64,000 nt of DNA from Alphaproteobacteria bacterium (GTDB taxonomy: Bacteria; Pseudomonadota; Alphaproteobacteria; Rs-D84), in the NCBI GenBank assembly GCA_017463185.1, contig JAFTPS010000010.1, positions 34,382-98,381 of the forward strand, written 5' to 3'. This document shows positions 62,129 through 64,000 of the stretch, one piece after another. Each line of letters begins with the position of its first letter. Position 1 is the first letter of the stretch. The notes under the pieces are model-generated. The model was given only the letters and a program-made list of their open reading frames with translations, had not been told where the DNA came from and did not search any database. The translations under genes and the position numbers were made by a program.

Positions 62129-62158
62129 TTGACCTGCGATTCGTTTTTGTTCTAAGAT
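62129..62158 (+). promoter_or_regulatory. Promoter and leader of the 62.3 kb gene
   Basis: TTGACC (62129-62134), 18 bp, TAAGAT (62153-62158). About 170 nt of leader follow, including a long hairpin CCCAAGAATCTGC/GCGGATTTTTGGG (about 62192-62224), before AAAGGAGG and ATG 62335. Confidence 0.6.
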
Positions 62159-62334
62159 GTTTGTATAGACAAGGAAGAAAGAATAAAAAGTCCCAAGAAT
62201 CTGCGCAATCGGCGGATTTTTGGGCAAAATAAAAATGGAACAAATTTTTTCTGGTTTGATTTGTAAATACCAACGTATTTACAACAAAAAACGGAAAAAA
62301 CAACCAATACACCCAGAAAGGAGGGGAACCGCGT

Positions 62335-62676
62335 ATGCCAAAAAATATCAAAGAAATTATGATTGCTCTGAATAAAGTCCTGACAACCACTGTTTGGGTC
62401 AACGAAGACCGTCAGATTATATCTCTGTCCGATGAATTACAAATCGGCCAGAATAATGCCCCCCGTTCAATAGAGGATTTGTCCCGAGCCTCTTTGGTTG
62501 GTGCGTATGTTTCATTGCAAATTCGTACGGATAATTTTGACACGGCGGCTGAAAGCCTGGATACAAAAGCATTAGCATTGCGTGTTAAAGAAATGGTTTT
62601 TGCAGAAGCTAAAAAGATTATGGATGCGTCCGATAATTCAGTTAAATCCACAGACCGCGTCGCGATGGCTGCATAA
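62335..62676 (+). CDS. Hypothetical 113-residue protein
   Basis: Starts MPKNIKEIMIALNKVLTTTV behind AAAGGAGG. The middle has an acidic and Ser/Leu-rich section (ISLSDELQIGQ, SIEDLSRASLVGAYVSLQ) and a helical end (LALRVKEMVFAEAKKIMDAS). No domain recognised. A long untranslated leader with a strong hairpin, and a strong terminator with extra hairpins after it, suggest a well-expressed and possibly RNA-regulated gene. Confidence 0.65.
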   Translation: MPKNIKEIMIALNKVLTTTVWVNEDRQIISLSDELQIGQNNAPRSIEDLSRASLVGAYVSLQIRTDNFDTAAESLDTKALALRVKEMVFAEAKKIMDASDNSVKSTDRVAMAA

Positions 62677-62679
62677 AAA

Positions 62680-62776
62680 AATTATGTGCTAACGCGGTAT
62701 GGGACATACAGTTTCCGGATAACCGGAAGGAAGGGAGCAACCGTTGGCAAGTAATTGCCAACGGTTCTTTTTTTTA
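62680..62776 (+). terminator. Three-hairpin 3' region with strong terminator
   Basis: GTATG-GGA-CATAC, TTCCGG-ATAA-CCGGAA with GGAAGGGAGCAACC, and AACCGTTGGCA/TGCCAACGGTT with T9 (62739-62775). It closes the gene at 62335. A small stable RNA released from here is possible. Confidence 0.7.
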
Positions 62777-62777
62777 T

Positions 62778-63428
62778 TCAGTCTGTCCACGGGCACGGTT
62801 CGCTGTATTCGTATGTTCCGGTTTCATCCGTGTGTGTTCCGGCCGGCATAAACAGACCGCATTCTTGTTCGTCTGTTCCGATATCAGAACAGGCTGTTAT
62901 TGTGCCAATTGCATATGTGCCAGTGGGGCAACTGGAATTGGCCAGTGTAAGATTATCGTACGTAATCGCCAAAAAACCAGACGGGCATTGTGAATGGGTT
63001 GTGCCATCAGCGGGGCTGGGCAGTTGGTCTCCGTATTCAAAAATATTGTATGTTTCGCTGCAATAATATGCGCATTGGTCTTCGCAATCAGATTGGGTTT
63101 CAAAGTATCCTTGGGTGTATTGCCAGTTGCCTTGGTCGTCATAATATCCGTCGGGACGAAACCATTCGGATATAAATGGTGTTGTTGCAATGCATTGGCA
63201 ATATGTGTTACCTGTTGCATACATTTGGCTATCGTTTTTTGTGCACAGTGCAACGCCTTCTACTGTTGTATCACCCATTTCTAAGCCCCAATATGAATTA
63301 TAGCTACTGTGTAAATAGCTGTCGTCCATTTGGTATGGTGCGGTCTTAAAGCATTTTATGATTGCGCTTGCAGGGCTGTGTATCAAAAACGTACCAACGA
63401 TTCCGTATATCAGAAATGATTTTGTCAT
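62778..63428 (-). CDS. Cys-rich secreted protein ending CPWTD
   Basis: 216 residues with a signal peptide (SFLIYGIVGTFLIHSPASA) and about 16 cysteines. A YCQCIATTPFISEWFRPDGYY segment and SDCEDQCAYYCSET match a pattern in the gene just upstream (63454-63834). The C terminus has QCPSGFLAI and EQECGLFMPAGTHTDETGTYEYSEPCPWTD, here given from residue 186, closely following the family end. It lies 25 nt after the gene at 63454, so the two form an operon behind the class 3 leader 3c. Confidence 0.78.
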   Translation of the reverse strand: MTKSFLIYGIVGTFLIHSPASAIIKCFKTAPYQMDDSYLHSSYNSYWGLEMGDTTVEGVALCTKNDSQMYATGNTYCQCIATTPFISEWFRPDGYYDDQGNWQYTQGYFETQSDCEDQCAYYCSETYNIFEYGDQLPSPADGTTHSQCPSGFLAITYDNLTLANSSCPTGTYAIGTITACSDIGTDEQECGLFMPAGTHTDETGTYEYSEPCPWTD

Positions 63429-63453
63429 AATATTATCTTTCCTTGGGTAAAAA

Positions 63454-63834
63454 TTAAAATGTAAAATTCGATGGCGTTGCTGAAAAACAATTTTTTGCAC
63501 AGACGCTGGTGCATGAACCCGTTGCTGTTCCAGCTATTGAAACTCTGTACCATTTTGATGCTACGGGGCGCAGCATTTTACAATAGCAGCTTGCCAAGGC
63601 ATCGTTAGTCAGCCTTATGTCCAATCTGTCTACATGTTCGCCTTGGTCTGTATCTGTGCAGGCGGCAATTCCGCCATAGTTGTCACCCCGTGACCATTCT
63701 ATACTATTGGCCGCTGGGGCGGTGCTGGCAGTGGTTGTTGGTACGCTAATACATCTAACGGTGGCGGATGCCATGGTTGATATTCCGCATATAGCCATAA
63801 AATATGTGGCAAATATTATTTTTGATTGTTTCAT
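63454..63834 (-). CDS. Small Cys-containing secreted protein
   Basis: 126 residues with a signal peptide (IIFATYFMAICGISTMASA), a Thr/Ala-rich start (VPTTTASTAPAANS) and a C-terminal Cys cluster: ASCYCKMLRPVASKWYRV and GSCTSVCAKNCFSATPS. The cluster resembles the middle of the following protein, suggesting a duplicated module. It lacks the CFYSE end. ATG 63834 has TGGAG about 12 nt upstream. First gene after leader 3c; function unknown. Confidence 0.72.
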   Translation of the reverse strand: MKQSKIIFATYFMAICGISTMASATVRCISVPTTTASTAPAANSIEWSRGDNYGGIAACTDTDQGEHVDRLDIRLTNDALASCYCKMLRPVASKWYRVSIAGTATGSCTSVCAKNCFSATPSNFTF

Positions 63835-63863
63835 TTTTTTGTATTCTCCATTTCTTTCACAAT

Positions 63864-63990
63864 CTTGGGGGACCGTGGGAAAACGGTCCTTTGGATTCGG
63901 CATAAAATCCAATTGACAAAGCCCCGATTTCCGCGGTAAAATATATGTGAATAAATGCTGAAAATAATGGACCGTTTGGATTCGGCATAA
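63864..63990 (-). promoter_or_regulatory. Class 3 leader element (copy 3c)
   Basis: On the minus strand: TATGCCGAATCC-AAACGGTCC, a 65-nt spacer, TTTGTCAATTGGATTTTATG, then CCGAATCCAAAGGACCG, ending TTTTCCCACGGTCCCCC. GGACCGTTT can pair with upstream AAACGGTCC or downstream ACGGTCC. Only a few bases differ from copy 3b across its whole length. The window ends just upstream, so any promoter is unseen. Confidence 0.65.
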
Positions 63991-64000
63991 AAAATTCCCA

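Noticed and set aside
62680..62740. SRP (4.5S) RNA
   Set aside because: Only CCGGAAGGAAG matches; the UCAGG and AGCAGCC parts of the SRP loop are missing and the flanking stem does not form.
1..64000. CRISPR array, prophage or complete insertion sequence
   Set aside because: No regularly spaced repeats, no transposase or phage structural gene; the only mobile trace is the integrase fragment.

Overview
The window looks like chromosome from a small-genome, AT-rich alphaproteobacterium, probably an uncultured gut- or host-associated lineage. Pointers are the GapR-type nucleoid protein, the rpmF-plsX pair, the pyruvate phosphate dikinase/pyruvate kinase pair, VirB-type secretion genes, and many tightly packed conserved genes with alphaproteobacterial-looking proteins. 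No rRNA operon or taxonomic marker was searched, so this placement is inference.

Layout. 0-4.3 kb is accessory-looking: the start of a lipoprotein gene, a broken integrase next to tRNA-Gln, an HD hydrolase and a large helical protein of unknown function. 4.3-9.8 kb is a MarR-TolC-adaptor-RND efflux operon. 9.9-13.8 kb holds a HAD phosphatase, rmuC and def-fmt-truA. 13.9-20.4 kb is on the minus strand: a secreted protein, comEC, and a sugar/polyol-phosphate group (SDR, IspD/TarI-like, LicD) headed by a Cys-rich secreted protein. 20.5-35.7 kb carries housekeeping genes (pyrG, pyk, gapR, dacA, recR, rsmA, CPA2 antiporter, lspA, yidC, ppdK) with two more Cys-rich secreted protein genes between them. 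35.9-37.9 kb has two adjacent Cys-rich genes. 38-42 kb has rpmH, gyrA and a MerR regulator. 43.4-48.1 kb is a virB8-virB9-virB10 type IV secretion core on the minus strand. 48.3-60 kb is the classic tRNA-Trp-secE-nusG-rplKAJL-rpoBC block. 60.1-64 kb has rpmF-plsX, an orphan mraZ, a small unknown gene, and a further two-gene secreted-protein unit.

The most unusual content is a dispersed system of single-gene or short units for secreted Cys-rich proteins. Each unit opens with one of two kinds of conserved, structured, roughly 130-260 nt leader. Six leaders (classes 1 and 2, which share one architecture) start at a clear sigma70-type promoter. They carry a conserved hairpin series, contain mutually exclusive pairings, and end in a terminator-like hairpin placed immediately before the ribosome binding site. 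Three further leaders (class 3) share a different sequence with three mutually complementary segments. The proteins controlled by class 2 and class 3 leaders mostly share a C-terminal module that ends at or near the stop with CFYSE-like residues. I know of no described RNA family or protein family that matches. It reads as a multi-locus, attenuation-controlled surface or secreted protein repertoire.

The rest is ordinary core biology: translation, transcription, cell envelope, central carbon and DNA metabolism. Intrinsic terminators are plentiful and well formed. No CRISPR array, prophage or complete insertion sequence was seen.
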